A stretch of 64,000 nucleotides of DNA from Pseudomonas sp. P8_229 (GTDB lineage Bacteria > Pseudomonadota > Gammaproteobacteria > Pseudomonadales > Pseudomonadaceae), in NCBI RefSeq assembly GCF_034008635.1, contig NZ_CP125378.1, positions 338,501-402,500 of the forward strand. The letters run 5' to 3'. Below, piece by piece: positions 46,984 through 56,219 of this stretch. Each line of letters begins with the position of its first letter. Within the stretch, counting starts at the first letter, position 1. The notes under the pieces were generated by a model, which was not told the DNA's origin, made no database searches, and worked only from the letters and a program-made list of their open reading frames with translations. A program made the translations under genes and the position numbers.

Positions 46984-47847
46984 ATGCAAGCCATTCGCAG
47001 CATTCTGGTGGTCATCGAACCCGAACATTCGGAAAGCCTGGCGCTCAAGCGCGCCAAGTTGATCGCCGGCGTGACCCAGGCTCATCTGCACCTGCTGGTG
47101 TGTGACCGCAAGCACGACCACGCTGGCATGCTCGGCGTGCTCAAAGCCGCGCTGATCGCCGACGGCTACAGCGTGACCACCGAACAGGCGTGGAACGAGA
47201 GCCTGCACGAAACCATCATCGATGTGCAGCAGGCCGAAGGCTGCGGGCTGGTGATCAAACAGCACTTTCCTGACAGCGCGCTGAAAAAAGCCTTGCTGAC
47301 CCCGGCTGACTGGAAACTGCTGCGCCACTGCCCGACCCCGGTGCTGCTGGTGAAAACCGGCACGCCGTGGAAGGACCGGGTGATTCTGGCGGCGGTTGAC
47401 GTGGGCAACGCCGATGGCGAACACCGGCATTTGCACACCACCATCATTGATCATGGCTATGACATCGCCAGTCTGGCCAAGGGGCATCTGCATGTGATCA
47501 GTGCGCATCCGTCGCCGATGCTCTCGGCAGCCGACCCGACCTTACAGCTCAGCGAAACCATCGAGGCGCGTTATCGCGAGCAGTGCAAGGCGTTTCAGAC
47601 GGAATTCGATGTCGATGAAGCCCATCTGCACATCGAGGAAGGCCCGGCGGATGTGCTGATTCCGTTCATGGCGCACAAGCTGCAGGCGGCGGTGACCGTG
47701 ATCGGCACCGTGGCGCGGACCGGGTTGTCAGGGGCGCTGATCGGCAATACCGCCGAAGTGGTGCTGGATGCGCTGGAAAGCGACGTACTGGTGCTCAAGC
47801 CGCAGGAGGTTGAGGATCATCTGGTGGAGCTGGCGGTGAAGCATTAA
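46984..47847 (+). CDS. Tandem-domain universal stress protein (UspE-like)
   Basis: 287 aa from the ATG at 46984, with GGAG eight bases upstream. Two Usp domains: the first starts RSILVVIEPEHSESLALKRA, and the second starts DRVILAAVDVGNADGEHRHL and ends with the nucleotide-binding-like loop GTVARTGLSGALIGNTAEVV. The length and two-domain form match UspE. It is divergent from miaE. Confidence 0.9.
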   Translation: MQAIRSILVVIEPEHSESLALKRAKLIAGVTQAHLHLLVCDRKHDHAGMLGVLKAALIADGYSVTTEQAWNESLHETIIDVQQAEGCGLVIKQHFPDSALKKALLTPADWKLLRHCPTPVLLVKTGTPWKDRVILAAVDVGNADGEHRHLHTTIIDHGYDIASLAKGHLHVISAHPSPMLSAADPTLQLSETIEARYREQCKAFQTEFDVDEAHLHIEEGPADVLIPFMAHKLQAAVTVIGTVARTGLSGALIGNTAEVVLDALESDVLVLKPQEVEDHLVELAVKH

Positions 47848-47871
47848 GAACTGCGGCGTTTGAAAGTCTGT

Positions 47872-47977
47872 CTTCGCGAGCAAGCCCGCTCCCACATTTG
47901 GAATGCATTCTCCTGCAGGAACGCATTCGCCTGCAGGAGTGCATTCCCCTGTGGGAGCGGGCTTGCTCGCGAAGCTT
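47872..47977. repeat. Inverted REP pair with extra short repeats in the loop
   Basis: TTCGCGAGCAAGCCCGCTCC and GTGGGAGCGGGCTTGCTCGC are separated by about 60 bases that contain three near copies of TGCATTCNCCTGCAGGA. Confidence 0.88.
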
Positions 47978-47984
47978 TTGATCT

Positions 47985-48455
47985 TCAGGCGCCGAAGGCG
48001 TCTTTCAGGAAGCCCGGGGCGATGTAGCGCTGGTAATGCGCTTCCGACAGCAGGAAGAATTCCCGATCAATGGCATCGCGTAACTCCGGCAGGTTCCAGT
48101 CGCGGAACTCCGGCAGCAACACCATCCCGTAGGCTTCCAGATTAATGATCACCCGCGCCCCGCGCGCAATCAGCTGATAGGCCCAGCAATATTCCGACTG
48201 ATGCGGTACGAAGCGGATCTTGCGCTGTTCCAGTTGCTGGCGCAGACGCGCCGAATCGAAGATCTCGACCTTGCCCGCCATCACTTGTGACAGCAATTGT
48301 TCCAGCCGCAACCACACCGCGCGTTTCTCTTCCTCGCCGTAACCATTCCAGTTGATCACTTCATGGTGGAAACGCTTGCAGCCGCGGCACACCAGATCTC
48401 CGTAAACAGTGGAGCAGAGGCCGACGCAGGGGGTCTTGATGGTCTGATTGGGCAT
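47985..48455 (-). CDS. DUF1289-domain protein
   Basis: 156 aa from the ATG at 48455 (PNQTIKTPCVGLCSTVYGD). The N-terminal DUF1289 zinc-like motif, TPCVGLCS and LVCRGCKRFHHEV, is clear. Unlike short family members this one has a 100-residue C-terminal extension (IFDSARLRQQLEQRKIRFVP and REFFLLSEAHYQRYIAPGFL). Function unknown. The nearest plus-strand gene downstream of its promoter side is acnB, 467 bases away. Confidence 0.87.
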   Translation of the reverse strand: MPNQTIKTPCVGLCSTVYGDLVCRGCKRFHHEVINWNGYGEEEKRAVWLRLEQLLSQVMAGKVEIFDSARLRQQLEQRKIRFVPHQSEYCWAYQLIARGARVIINLEAYGMVLLPEFRDWNLPELRDAIDREFFLLSEAHYQRYIAPGFLKDAFGA

Positions 48456-48623
48456 AAATTGGCAAAACACTGAAACGCGGAACAGGCCGGCATGTTAGCC
48501 CTTTGTCGGGCATTGATCACCCCTCAAACGTCAGGGACAAGCGCTGGATCGCGGTTTGACCCGCCCGCGCACAACGCCACCAAAGTCCAATAGAGTCCGA
48601 CTTACCTTTAAATTTTTTTTGCC

Positions 48624-48922
48624 GTAGAATCAGCCAGCCTTTTAAGGCGCCAATGTCCGTTAGAAGCTGTTTTCAAAGCGTCACGAGCACAGTCGTTCCT
48701 TCAGAGCGGTGTTGGCGAAGGGTTTTTCCAGCGGGGAAAAGCCCAACGCCAACCCTCATCAGCTCCCCGTTCTGCAGGCGTAAAACTTTGAAAGCAGCTT
48801 CTGTAAGGAATTGCCGGTAATTCTGGCCAGACGACCCACAACGTCGTGAGGTGCATGAGTACGGCAATTTCGGGATGAGCGTCCCGGACACCCATTTGGG
48901 ACCACTGATGAGGGTAATAACT
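48624..48922 (+). promoter_or_regulatory. Folded 5' leader of acnB
   Basis: A 16-base arm at 48663-48678 (GAAGCTGTTTTCAAAG) is complementary to 48786-48801 with a single G-U pair. Inside are GTTGGCG (48711-48717) with CGCCAAC (48747-48753), and within that a 10-bp stem GGGTTTTTCC with GGAAAAGCCC. A -10-like TAGAAT lies at 48624-48629. AGGG lies before the GTG start. The rest of the gap from 48456 shows nothing notable. The promoter call is weak; the stems are read directly from sequence. Confidence 0.6.
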
Positions 48923-51532
48923 GTGCTTGAAGCCTACCGCAAACATATCGAAGAGCGTGCAGCCCTGGGTATCGTTCCCCAGCCGCTTAACGCCGAACAA
49001 ACTGCAGGCCTGGTCGAGCTGCTGAAGAATCCTCCGGCTGGCGAAGAAGCTTTCCTCGTTGACCTGATCACCAATCGCGTACCACCTGGAGTGGACGAAG
49101 CCGCTTACGTCAAAGCCGGTTTCCTGTCGGCTCTGGCCAAAGGCGAAGTCTCCTCCCCTCTGCTGGACAAGAAGCGCGCTGTAGAACTGCTCGGCACCAT
49201 GCAGGGCGGCTACAACATCGTGACCCTGGTTGAACTGCTGGACAACGCCGAGCTGGCGCCAGTGGCTGCCGAAGAACTCAAGCACACCCTGCTGATGTTC
49301 GATGCCTTCCACGACGTGGCTGAAAAAGCCAAGAACGGCAACGCTCACGCCAAGGCCGTGCTGCAATCCTGGGCTGACGGCGAGTGGTTCAAGAAGCGCC
49401 CGGTGCTGGCCGACAAGATCAGCCTGCGCGTGTTCAAGGTCACCGGCGAAACCAACACCGACGACCTGTCCCCGGCGCCAGACGCCTGGTCGCGTCCTGA
49501 CATCCCGCTGCACGCCCTGGCCATGCTGAAAATGGCCCGCGACGGCATCGTTCCGGACGAGCAAGGCAAGACCGGCCCGATGAAGCAGATCGAAGAAATG
49601 CGCGGTCAAGGCTTCCCGATCGCCTACGTCGGTGACGTGGTCGGTACCGGCTCCTCGCGTAAATCCGCTACCAACTCGGTACTGTGGTTCTTCGGCGACG
49701 ACATCCCTTACGTGCCGAACAAGCGCGCTGGCGGTTTCTGCTTCGGCAGCAAAATCGCTCCGATCTTCTACAACACCATGGAAGATGCCGGCGCACTGCC
49801 AATCGAGTTCGACGTTACCAACATGAACATGGGCGACGTGATCGACCTGTACCCACATGCTGGCAAAGTCTGCAAACACGGCACTGACGAAGTCCTGACC
49901 ACCTTCGAAATGAAGACCCCGGTGCTGCTGGACGAAGTTCGTGCTGGCGGTCGTATCCCGCTGATCATCGGCCGTGGCCTGACCGAGAAGGCTCGCGCCG
50001 AACTGGGTCTGCCTGCGTTCGACCTGTTCAAGAAGCCTGATGCACCGATCGAAAGCACCAAGGGTTACACCCTGGCGCAGAAAATGGTCGGCAAGGCTTG
50101 TGGTCTGGCAGAAGGCAAAGGCATTCGTCCTGGCACCTATTGCGAACCGAAGATGACCACCGTAGGTTCTCAGGACACCACCGGTCCAATGACCCGTGAC
50201 GAACTGAAAGACCTGGCGTGCCTGGGCTTCTCGGCTGACCTGGTGATGCAGTCCTTCTGCCACACCGCGGCGTATCCGAAGCCGATCGACGTAACCACCC
50301 ACCACACCCTGCCTGACTTCATCATGACCCGCGGCGGCGTTTCCCTGCGTCCGGGCGACGGCATCATCCACTCGTGGCTGAACCGCATGCTGCTGCCAGA
50401 CACCGTCGGTACCGGTGGTGACTCGCACACCCGTTTCCCGATGGGCATCTCGTTCCCGGCCGGTTCCGGTCTGGTCGCGTTCGCCGCTGCCACCGGCGTC
50501 ATGCCGCTGGACATGCCGGAATCGATCCTGGTGCGCTTCAAAGGCAAGATGAAACCTGGCATCACCCTGCGTGACCTGGTTCATGCCATTCCTTACTTCG
50601 CCATCCAGAACGGTCTGCTGACCGTGGAGAAGAAAGGCAAGAAAAACGCCTTCTCCGGCCGCATCCTGGAAATCGAAGGCCTGGAAGGTCTGACCCTGGA
50701 ACAGGCGTTCGAACTGTCCGACGCCTCCGCAGAACGTTCGGCTGCCGGTTGCACCATCAAGCTGTCGAAAGAGTCGATCACCGAGTACCTGAACTCCAAC
50801 ATCACCCTGCTGCGCTGGATGATCGGCGAAGGCTACGGCGATGCACGTACCCTGGAACGTCGTGCTCAAGCGATGGAAGCCTGGGTTGCCAACCCGGAAC
50901 TGATGGAAGCCGATGCCGACGCCGAATACGCCGAAGTCATCGAAATCGATCTGGCCGACATCAGCGAGCCTGTACTGTGCGCGCCGAACGACCCGGACGA
51001 CGCCCGTCTGCTGTCCAGCGTTGCTGGCGAGAAGATCGACGAAGTGTTCATCGGTTCGTGCATGACCAACATCGGTCACTTCCGCGCTGCCGGTAAACTG
51101 CTGGATCAGGTCAAGGGTCAGTTGCCAACCCGTCTGTGGCTGTCGCCACCGACCAAGATGGACGCTCACCAACTGACCGAAGAAGGCTACTACGGCATCT
51201 ACGGCAAGGCTGGCGCGCGCATGGAAATGCCAGGCTGCTCGCTGTGCATGGGTAACCAGGCACGCGTTGAGCCGAACAGCACTGTGGTCTCGACTTCCAC
51301 CCGTAACTTCCCGAACCGTCTGGGCGACGGCGCGAACGTCTACCTGGCTTCGGCTGAGCTGGCGTCCGTTGCTTCGATCCTGGGTCGCCTGCCGACCGTC
51401 GAGGAGTACATGGAATACGCTGGCAAGATCGACAGCATGGCGGCCGATGTCTACCGCTACCTGTCCTTCGACCAGATCGCCGAGTTCCGTGAAGCTGCTG
51501 CGAACGCCAAGATCCCGGTCGTTCAAGCCTAA
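48923..51532 (+). CDS. acnB: Aconitate hydratase B
   Basis: 869 aa, matching AcnB length. Citrate-isocitrate isomerase of the TCA cycle with a 4Fe-4S cluster. The start is the GTG at 48923 ([20 protein letters not shown]), eight bases after GAGGG and aligned with known AcnB N-termini; earlier in-frame ATGs at 48875 and 48908 are less likely. Cluster cysteines lie in [17 protein letters not shown] sequence, in [17 protein letters not shown] and in [13 protein letters not shown]. The substrate loop [15 protein letters not shown] is present. It is a single gene with a long structured leader and its own terminator. Confidence 0.97.
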   Translation: MLEAYRKHIEERAALGIVPQPLNAEQTAGLVELLKNPPAGEEAFLVDLITNRVPPGVDEAAYVKAGFLSALAKGEVSSPLLDKKRAVELLGTMQGGYNIVTLVELLDNAELAPVAAEELKHTLLMFDAFHDVAEKAKNGNAHAKAVLQSWADGEWFKKRPVLADKISLRVFKVTGETNTDDLSPAPDAWSRPDIPLHALAMLKMARDGIVPDEQGKTGPMKQIEEMRGQGFPIAYVGDVVGTGSSRKSATNSVLWFFGDDIPYVPNKRAGGFCFGSKIAPIFYNTMEDAGALPIEFDVTNMNMGDVIDLYPHAGKVCKHGTDEVLTTFEMKTPVLLDEVRAGGRIPLIIGRGLTEKARAELGLPAFDLFKKPDAPIESTKGYTLAQKMVGKACGLAEGKGIRPGTYCEPKMTTVGSQDTTGPMTRDELKDLACLGFSADLVMQSFCHTAAYPKPIDVTTHHTLPDFIMTRGGVSLRPGDGIIHSWLNRMLLPDTVGTGGDSHTRFPMGISFPAGSGLVAFAAATGVMPLDMPESILVRFKGKMKPGITLRDLVHAIPYFAIQNGLLTVEKKGKKNAFSGRILEIEGLEGLTLEQAFELSDASAERSAAGCTIKLSKESITEYLNSNITLLRWMIGEGYGDARTLERRAQAMEAWVANPELMEADADAEYAEVIEIDLADISEPVLCAPNDPDDARLLSSVAGEKIDEVFIGSCMTNIGHFRAAGKLLDQVKGQLPTRLWLSPPTKMDAHQLTEEGYYGIYGKAGARMEMPGCSLCMGNQARVEPNSTVVSTSTRNFPNRLGDGANVYLASAELASVASILGRLPTVEEYMEYAGKIDSMAADVYRYLSFDQIAEFREAAANAKIPVVQA

Positions 51533-51552
51533 CGTTGCAACGCAATGAAAAA

Positions 51553-51587
51553 TGCCGCCCATCGTGAGATGAGCGGCGTTTTTTTAT
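51553..51587 (+). terminator. Terminator of acnB
   Basis: GCCGC, inner CATC-GTGA-GATG, GCGGC, then seven T, 20 bases after the stop codon. Confidence 0.88.
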
Positions 51588-51605
51588 GCCTTGAATACCG
51601 ATCCC

Positions 51606-51697
51606 TTGTAGGAGTGAGCCTGCTCGCGATAGCGGTGTGTCAGCTACATTTTTATCGACTGACACAACGCTATCGCGAGCAGGCTCACTCCTACAGG
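51606..51697. repeat. Inverted REP pair (REPIN)
   Basis: GTAGGAGTGAGCCTGCTCGC and its reverse complement, with GCGGTGTGTCAG and CTGACACAACGC as a second inner palindrome, between convergent acnB and the SulP gene. Confidence 0.93.
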
Positions 51698-51700
51698 GGA

Positions 51701-53347
51701 TTATGGGTTGAGCTTGCGGGCCTGCTGCACCGCGCCATCCACGCTCAACCCACTGAGGATCACCCCGTTGGCCGTCACCTCCGGCAACGCCTCCAACACC
51801 GCCAGCGCTTCATGCTTGAGCCGCGCCAGAATCAGCCGCTTGCCTTCCTGATGCACCCGCAGAAAAAACTCCTGCATCGCCTCGATACTGGTGCCATCCA
51901 GATCCGGGGTTTCTTCAAGACTGAGGATCACCGTGTGCACCGGCGCGTCCGAATGCCGAATCAGACGCAATGCCGCGCCGAGAATCCGCTCCACATTGGC
52001 AAAGAACAACGCTTCACTGGGCCGCACAATCAACACCCCCGGCTCAGAGACAGCCGTCGGATGCCGCTGCAGATCGACAAAGTCATGCCCGCCGTCGATC
52101 CGCCCGAGTACCTGAATATCCGCCGCCGACATCTGCTTTAGCATCAGCAACACGCTGATGGCCACCGACACCAGCAACCCGTCGAGAATCCCCAGCACCA
52201 GCACCGCTCCCACCGCGCACAACACCAGCACCCGGTCCCGCCGCCAGACGAAGTAACGCCCCAGCGGTTGCAGACTCAAGCCACGGCCCAGCGCATGCAT
52301 GACGATGGCGGCCAGAATCGGTTCCGGTGTCAGGGCAATCCACGGCAATACAGTCAACACGATCACCAGCACCACCAGCGCCGCCACGCCCCCGGCCCAG
52401 CGTGAAGTTGCCCCGGCCGCCTCGTTCGCCGACGTCGCCGAATACCCTGCCCCCGCCGGCATGCCATGAAACAGCCCGGACAACAGGTTCGATGCACCCA
52501 ACGCCAGCAGGTCACGGTTGGAGGTCACACGATCACCGTGCTTGAGCGCGAACGAACTGATCGAGCCGTATGACTCGGCATACAGAATCATCACCAGCGC
52601 AAACCCTACTTCGCCCAGCCGTAGCCAATCGGCGAACGGCAGCACCGGCAGGTTCGGCACCTCCAGGCTCAGGTCGATCAAGCCGATCAGCGGCACACCA
52701 TGTGCCGGCAGATTCAGCCATTGCCCGGCAACGATGCCGATTACCACCACCAGCAAACCACCGGGCACCCGTGGAAAGCGGGCAAACAACCCCAACAGTA
52801 CCAACGCAACGGCTGCCACAGCGGCGGCCGGCCAGTTCCATTGCGGCAATTGTTCAAGCAGTTGCGGGGCGAAACGCACCAGATTGGCATCAGTCAGGTG
52901 CACGCCGACCACACTGGCGACCTGCTTGAGAATGATGGTCAGCGCCAGGCCGAAGGCGAATCCGCGCAACACCGGTTTGGCGATAAACGAGGTGACGCTG
53001 CCGAAACGAAAGATACCCGCCAGCAGGAACAGGCCGCCAGTGACCAGCACCAGCCCGACCGCCAGCGTCGCGCGCAACTGCGGGTCGCCATTGGCCATGG
53101 TCGCGGTGGCCGCCGCCAGCACCGCCGCCGATGAAGACGTGGCGGAAACAATGGCAAAGCGGCTGGTGCCAAATAGCCCGTAGCAGAGCAACCCGGCAAA
53201 CAGGGCAATCACCCCGGCCTGGGGCGCCAGCGCGGCGATGGTCGAATACGCGACCGCTTCGGGCAACAGCAGACCGGCAATCGACAGGCCGGCGAGGATG
53301 TCCTGCCAGCGATTGGGTGGTTCTACAGGTTGGGGCGCGCTCGACAA
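51701..53347 (-). CDS. SulP-family inorganic anion transporter with STAS domain
   Basis: 548 aa. About 10-12 membrane helices begin with QDILAGLSIAGLLLPEAVAY, the SulP signature. The C-terminal STAS domain is visible (TVILSLEETPDLDGTSIEAM and so on). It presumably moves sulfate, bicarbonate or another anion across the inner membrane. I choose TTG at 53347 as start because GGAG lies eight bases upstream. Longer readings, up to the GTG at 53401, run through the terminator hairpin of the preceding gene and are therefore implausible. Confidence 0.88.
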   Translation of the reverse strand: MSSAPQPVEPPNRWQDILAGLSIAGLLLPEAVAYSTIAALAPQAGVIALFAGLLCYGLFGTSRFAIVSATSSSAAVLAAATATMANGDPQLRATLAVGLVLVTGGLFLLAGIFRFGSVTSFIAKPVLRGFAFGLALTIILKQVASVVGVHLTDANLVRFAPQLLEQLPQWNWPAAAVAAVALVLLGLFARFPRVPGGLLVVVIGIVAGQWLNLPAHGVPLIGLIDLSLEVPNLPVLPFADWLRLGEVGFALVMILYAESYGSISSFALKHGDRVTSNRDLLALGASNLLSGLFHGMPAGAGYSATSANEAAGATSRWAGGVAALVVLVIVLTVLPWIALTPEPILAAIVMHALGRGLSLQPLGRYFVWRRDRVLVLCAVGAVLVLGILDGLLVSVAISVLLMLKQMSAADIQVLGRIDGGHDFVDLQRHPTAVSEPGVLIVRPSEALFFANVERILGAALRLIRHSDAPVHTVILSLEETPDLDGTSIEAMQEFFLRVHQEGKRLILARLKHEALAVLEALPEVTANGVILSGLSVDGAVQQARKLNP

Positions 53348-53362
53348 TCCACTGTCTCCAGA

Positions 53363-53400
53363 CGAAAAAAAGCCGCTGTGCGCATCACGCACAGCGGCCA
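53363..53400 (-). terminator. Terminator of the amino-acid permease gene
   Basis: Minus strand: GCCGCTGTGCG, short loop, CGCACAGCGGC followed by seven T. It lies about 30 bases after the permease stop and directly upstream of the SulP start. Confidence 0.9.
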
Positions 53401-53427
53401 CTGTAGCTGAGTCTCTAACGCTTTGGC

Positions 53428-54708
53428 TTACGCCGTCAGCGAATAAATCACCGCCGAAATAGCCACCAGACCTACTGCGGTGACAAACACGTTCGAGGCC
53501 TGACCGCGATAGCGCGCCATCGCTGGCACTTTACGAATCGCGTACATCGGCATCAGGAACAGGATCGCAGCGATCACTGGACCACCGACGGCCTCGATCA
53601 TCCCGAGAATGCTCGGGTTCAGGGTCGCAACGATCCAGCACACGACCAGCATGAACGCCGCCACGATACGGTCCAGCGCCTTGGCGCCCGGACGCTTGCC
53701 GGTCTTGACGATCAGGCCCTTGAGGCCTTCGCTGGCCCCGATATAGTGGCCGAGGAACGACTTGGAGATCGCCACGAATGCAATCAACGGCGCCGCAAAC
53801 GCGATGGCCGGGTTGCTGAAGTGGTTGGCCAGGTACGACAGGATCGACAGGTTCTGCGCCTTGGCTTCGGCCAGTTGTTCCGGCGACAGGGTCAGCACGC
53901 AGCTGAAGACGAAGAACAGCACCATCACCACCATCAACAGGTGGGCGCGGCAGAGGATCTGCGAACTGCGTTGTTCTGCGTTAGCACCGTAGCGACGCTT
54001 CTGATCCACCGCGAACGCCGAGATGATCGGCGAGTGGTTGAACGAGAACACCATCACCGGAATCGCCAGCCACATTGTGTGCAACAGCGCCGACGGCGCC
54101 GGTACTTGCGAAGCAGTAGTCAGGATGCCGCCGTTCCAGTGCGGAATCAGGTACACCGCCAGGAACAGTAGCGCGACGATGAACGGATACACCATCAGGC
54201 TCATCGCCTTGACGATCGCCTGTTCGCCACAACGCACCACCGCCAGCAGGCCGAGGATCAGCACGAACGACAGCAGCGCGCGCGGTGGCGGCGTGATGTG
54301 CAGTTGGTGCTCGAGGAAACTGGCGACCGTGTTGGTCAGGCCGACGCTGTAGATCAGCAGGATCGGGAAGATGGCGAAGAAGTACAGCAGAGTAATCAGT
54401 GCACCGGCCTTGATGCCGAAATGCTGCTCGACCACCTCGGTGATGTCGGCGCCTTCGCGACCGGAAAGCACGAAGCGGGTCAAACCGCGGTGAGCGAAGA
54501 ATGTCATCGGGAAGGCCAGCAGCGCGAGGATCACCAGCGGCCAGAAGCCCCCCAGACCCGCGTTGATCGGCAAAAACAGGGTACCGGCGCCAATGGCCGT
54601 CCCGAACAGTCCCAACATCCACGTGGTGTCATGGCGATTCCAGCTCGACAGTTCAGCTGGTGCTGCCGCTACATAGCGTTCGTCGACGCTATTGGCCTGA
54701 TCATTCAT
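53428..54708 (-). CDS. HAAAP-family serine/threonine-type permease
   Basis: 426 aa from the ATG at 54708 (NDQANSVDERYVAAAPAELS), ten bases after GGAG; upstream in-frame ATGs lack such a site. About 11 membrane helices. The family blocks WMLGLFGTAIGAGTLFLPIN and VFSFNHSPIISAFAVDQKRR are clear and resemble SdaC/TdcC proton symporters for serine or threonine. It ends in a strong terminator. The exact substrate is not provable by eye. Confidence 0.92.
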   Translation of the reverse strand: MNDQANSVDERYVAAAPAELSSWNRHDTTWMLGLFGTAIGAGTLFLPINAGLGGFWPLVILALLAFPMTFFAHRGLTRFVLSGREGADITEVVEQHFGIKAGALITLLYFFAIFPILLIYSVGLTNTVASFLEHQLHITPPPRALLSFVLILGLLAVVRCGEQAIVKAMSLMVYPFIVALLFLAVYLIPHWNGGILTTASQVPAPSALLHTMWLAIPVMVFSFNHSPIISAFAVDQKRRYGANAEQRSSQILCRAHLLMVVMVLFFVFSCVLTLSPEQLAEAKAQNLSILSYLANHFSNPAIAFAAPLIAFVAISKSFLGHYIGASEGLKGLIVKTGKRPGAKALDRIVAAFMLVVCWIVATLNPSILGMIEAVGGPVIAAILFLMPMYAIRKVPAMARYRGQASNVFVTAVGLVAISAVIYSLTA

Positions 54709-54962
54709 CCGGTCGGATCTCCGCATTCCGGTCACTTGCCACTCGGTCAGGACGCGTCGGAAAAAACCGACAGACATGCTCCGGCCGAAACAGGGGCGCG
54801 ATTCTCCGCGATAAATGAGCAGAAGCAAAGACTTAGCTGAGGAATGGTTGTACGGAGCAGATCAGCGGGTTGTCGCTTTCGGGAAAATGGTTGTCGGCAA
54901 CAGGTATGCGCCATGTCGCTTTCTGGCAAGCTTCAGTGCAATGTGCGATCGGGAAGACTTGG

Positions 54963-55133
54963 TCAGATCGATCGGGCCAGGAGGAATCCGAGTGACATGC
55001 AAAAAAGGCCGAAACCTAACAGTCCCAAGATTGGAACCATTTCGCCTTTGTGTTTGATGCGCATTTTTTCAACGCATTCATCGTACTCTCGATCCGCTCG
55101 CTCAATCATGGCCTGACGGTCAAATGTGTTCAT
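54963..55133 (-). CDS. Small membrane protein, 56 aa
   Basis: Start at the ATG at 55133, seven bases after AAGGAA. A charged N-terminal helix (DRQAMIERADREYDECVEKM) is followed by one membrane helix (PILGLLGFGLFCMSLGFLLA). No family was recognised. It lies 51 bases after another tiny membrane-protein gene on the same strand. The longer 73-aa reading lacks a ribosome binding site. Confidence 0.6.
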   Translation of the reverse strand: MNTFDRQAMIERADREYDECVEKMRIKHKGEMVPILGLLGFGLFCMSLGFLLARSI

Positions 55134-55184
55134 AGTGATTTCCTTATTGGGGACATGGCTCTGAATAGTGAGAAACGCGAACAC

Positions 55185-55379
55185 TCAAAACTTAAGTGAA
55201 AGGCCTACTACTGCCGCTGTCGCGGTTAACACCCCAGTGACTACCGCGAGTGGATAAAAATACGTCTCCCACCTCAGCTTTTTTTCTTCTGCCATGAGCT
55301 TTTTCCGTTCAGCCGCAAGCTTGCGTGTTTCGCTCAGTAGCCGTTCGAGTTCCAGATGTTCTCGATTGTTTTGAAGCAT
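55185..55379 (-). CDS. Small coiled-coil membrane protein, 64 aa
   Basis: Start at the ATG at 55379 with AAGGAAGG just upstream. The N-terminal 40 residues are a highly charged helix (LERLLSETRKLAAERKKLMA) likely to form a coiled coil. The C-terminus is one membrane helix (FYPLAVVTGVLTATAAVVGL). It is probably co-transcribed with the next tiny gene. Function unknown; a phage-holin-like or inner-membrane scaffold role is conceivable. The 362-codon open frame containing it is otherwise antisense to the tautomerase. Confidence 0.6.
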   Translation of the reverse strand: MLQNNREHLELERLLSETRKLAAERKKLMAEEKKLRWETYFYPLAVVTGVLTATAAVVGLSLKF

Positions 55380-55518
55380 TCGCCTTCCTTGGCTGTTGGC
55401 AGTGACTGCCCGGGCTGCTCTGTGCCCACATGATTTCGTGTTCATCGCCGTTCCGATAGCAGATGCATCCGCCAACTTCGTAGGCAGAATCCGCAAGTTT
55501 CGTAGGTAGCCTCCGACG

Positions 55519-55590
55519 CTTTCGCAAGCTGGCTCATACCCACAGGTGATCACCTTCCAAAGGTGGGAGCGAGCCTGCTCGCGAATGCAT
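55519..55590. repeat. Degenerate inverted REP pair
   Basis: TTTCGCAAGCTGGCTCATAC at the left is a decayed partner of GTGGGAGCGAGCCTGCTCGC at the right. It lies in the 291-base gap between the small genes and the tautomerase gene. Confidence 0.75.
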
Positions 55591-55670
55591 CGGTTCACCC
55601 ACCCGATACTTTCAATTTCGCCCAGATCATCTAGCGTGAATGAGTCCCCTGCCCCAAGGAGTCTCTGCCC

Positions 55671-56054
55671 ATGCCCCTCGTCCGCGTCGAAATCAAAAAA
55701 CACGCCGATCCCACGTTCGCCAAACGCATTGGCGAGCAGATCTACGCCGCCATGCGTCACACCATTAACGTGCCGGAACACGACAACTTCCAGATTCTCA
55801 ACGAACATGATGCCGAGCATTTCATCTTCGACCCGCAGTACCTGGGCATCCAGCGCAGCGATCAGTTGGTGATCATCCAGATCACCCTCAACGAAGGCCG
55901 GACGCTGGAGCAGAAAAAGGCCCTGTACCAGACCATTGCGCAAAGCCTGAACACACAACTGGGCATTCGCCTGGAAGACGTGTTCATCAATCTGGTGGAA
56001 GTCAAAAAGGAGAATTGGTCGTTCGGCAACGGCATCGCTCAATACGCCAGTTGA
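55671..56054 (+). CDS. Tautomerase-family protein
   Basis: 127 aa. Pro directly after the initiator Met (MPLVRVEIKKHADPTFAKRI) is the catalytic base of the 4-oxalocrotonate tautomerase superfamily, and the second repeat contains TLNEGRTLEQKKALYQTIAQ. It is longer than classical 62-aa forms, as in the fused tautomerases. The stop codon overlaps the -35 element of the attenuator promoter described next. Confidence 0.9.
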   Translation: MPLVRVEIKKHADPTFAKRIGEQIYAAMRHTINVPEHDNFQILNEHDAEHFIFDPQYLGIQRSDQLVIIQITLNEGRTLEQKKALYQTIAQSLNTQLGIRLEDVFINLVEVKKENWSFGNGIAQYAS

Positions 56055-56080
56055 CAGCCCTTCGTCGCCGCCAGCATGAT
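56051..56080 (+). promoter_or_regulatory. Promoter of the attenuator leader
   Basis: A perfect -35 TTGACA at 56051-56056, an 18-base spacer, and CATGAT at 56075-56080 as a fair -10. The expected start of transcription falls on or next to the A of the leader ATG at 56087, so the leader mRNA would be nearly leaderless. Confidence 0.65.
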
Positions 56081-56086
56081 CGGCGC

Positions 56087-56164
56087 ATGAACATTCGCCC
56101 GCTGCACCACACCCGTACCACCACGACCGCCACTGGCGGGTCGTGGTGTGGCTGCCTGAGGTGA
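56087..56164 (+). CDS. Leader peptide, 25 aa, Thr/His-rich
   Basis: ATG through TGA encodes MNIRPLHH, then TRTTTTAT, then GGSWCGCLR. Six Thr codons fall between 56111 and 56134 and two His codons precede them. No Shine-Dalgarno sequence is seen, fitting a transcript that begins at the ATG. The Thr cluster lies across the left arm of the first hairpin of the attenuator, exactly where a stalled ribosome would change the RNA fold. Confidence 0.7.
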   Translation: MNIRPLHHTRTTTTATGGSWCGCLR

Positions 56165-56219
56165 ATCCAGCGCAGTGAACCCAAGGCCCCGCCAGCAATG
56201 GACGGGGCCTTGTTGTTTC
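56120..56219 (+). promoter_or_regulatory. Transcription attenuator: pause hairpin, antiterminator and terminator
   Basis: Hairpin 1 pairs 56120-56128 (ACCACGACC) with 56139-56147 (GGTCGTGGT). The terminator pairs 56183-56191 (AAGGCCCCG) with 56203-56211 (CGGGGCCTT), followed by GTTGTTTCT. The alternative antiterminator pairs CTGGCGGG (56133-56140) with CCCGCCAG (56188-56195). It excludes both hairpin 1 and the terminator. This is a complete textbook attenuation switch in front of the gene at 56261. Confidence 0.75.

Noticed and set aside
48701..51562. 953-codon open frame antisense to acnB
   Set aside because: acnB is unmistakable on the plus strand; long antisense frames are expected with high-GC third codon positions.
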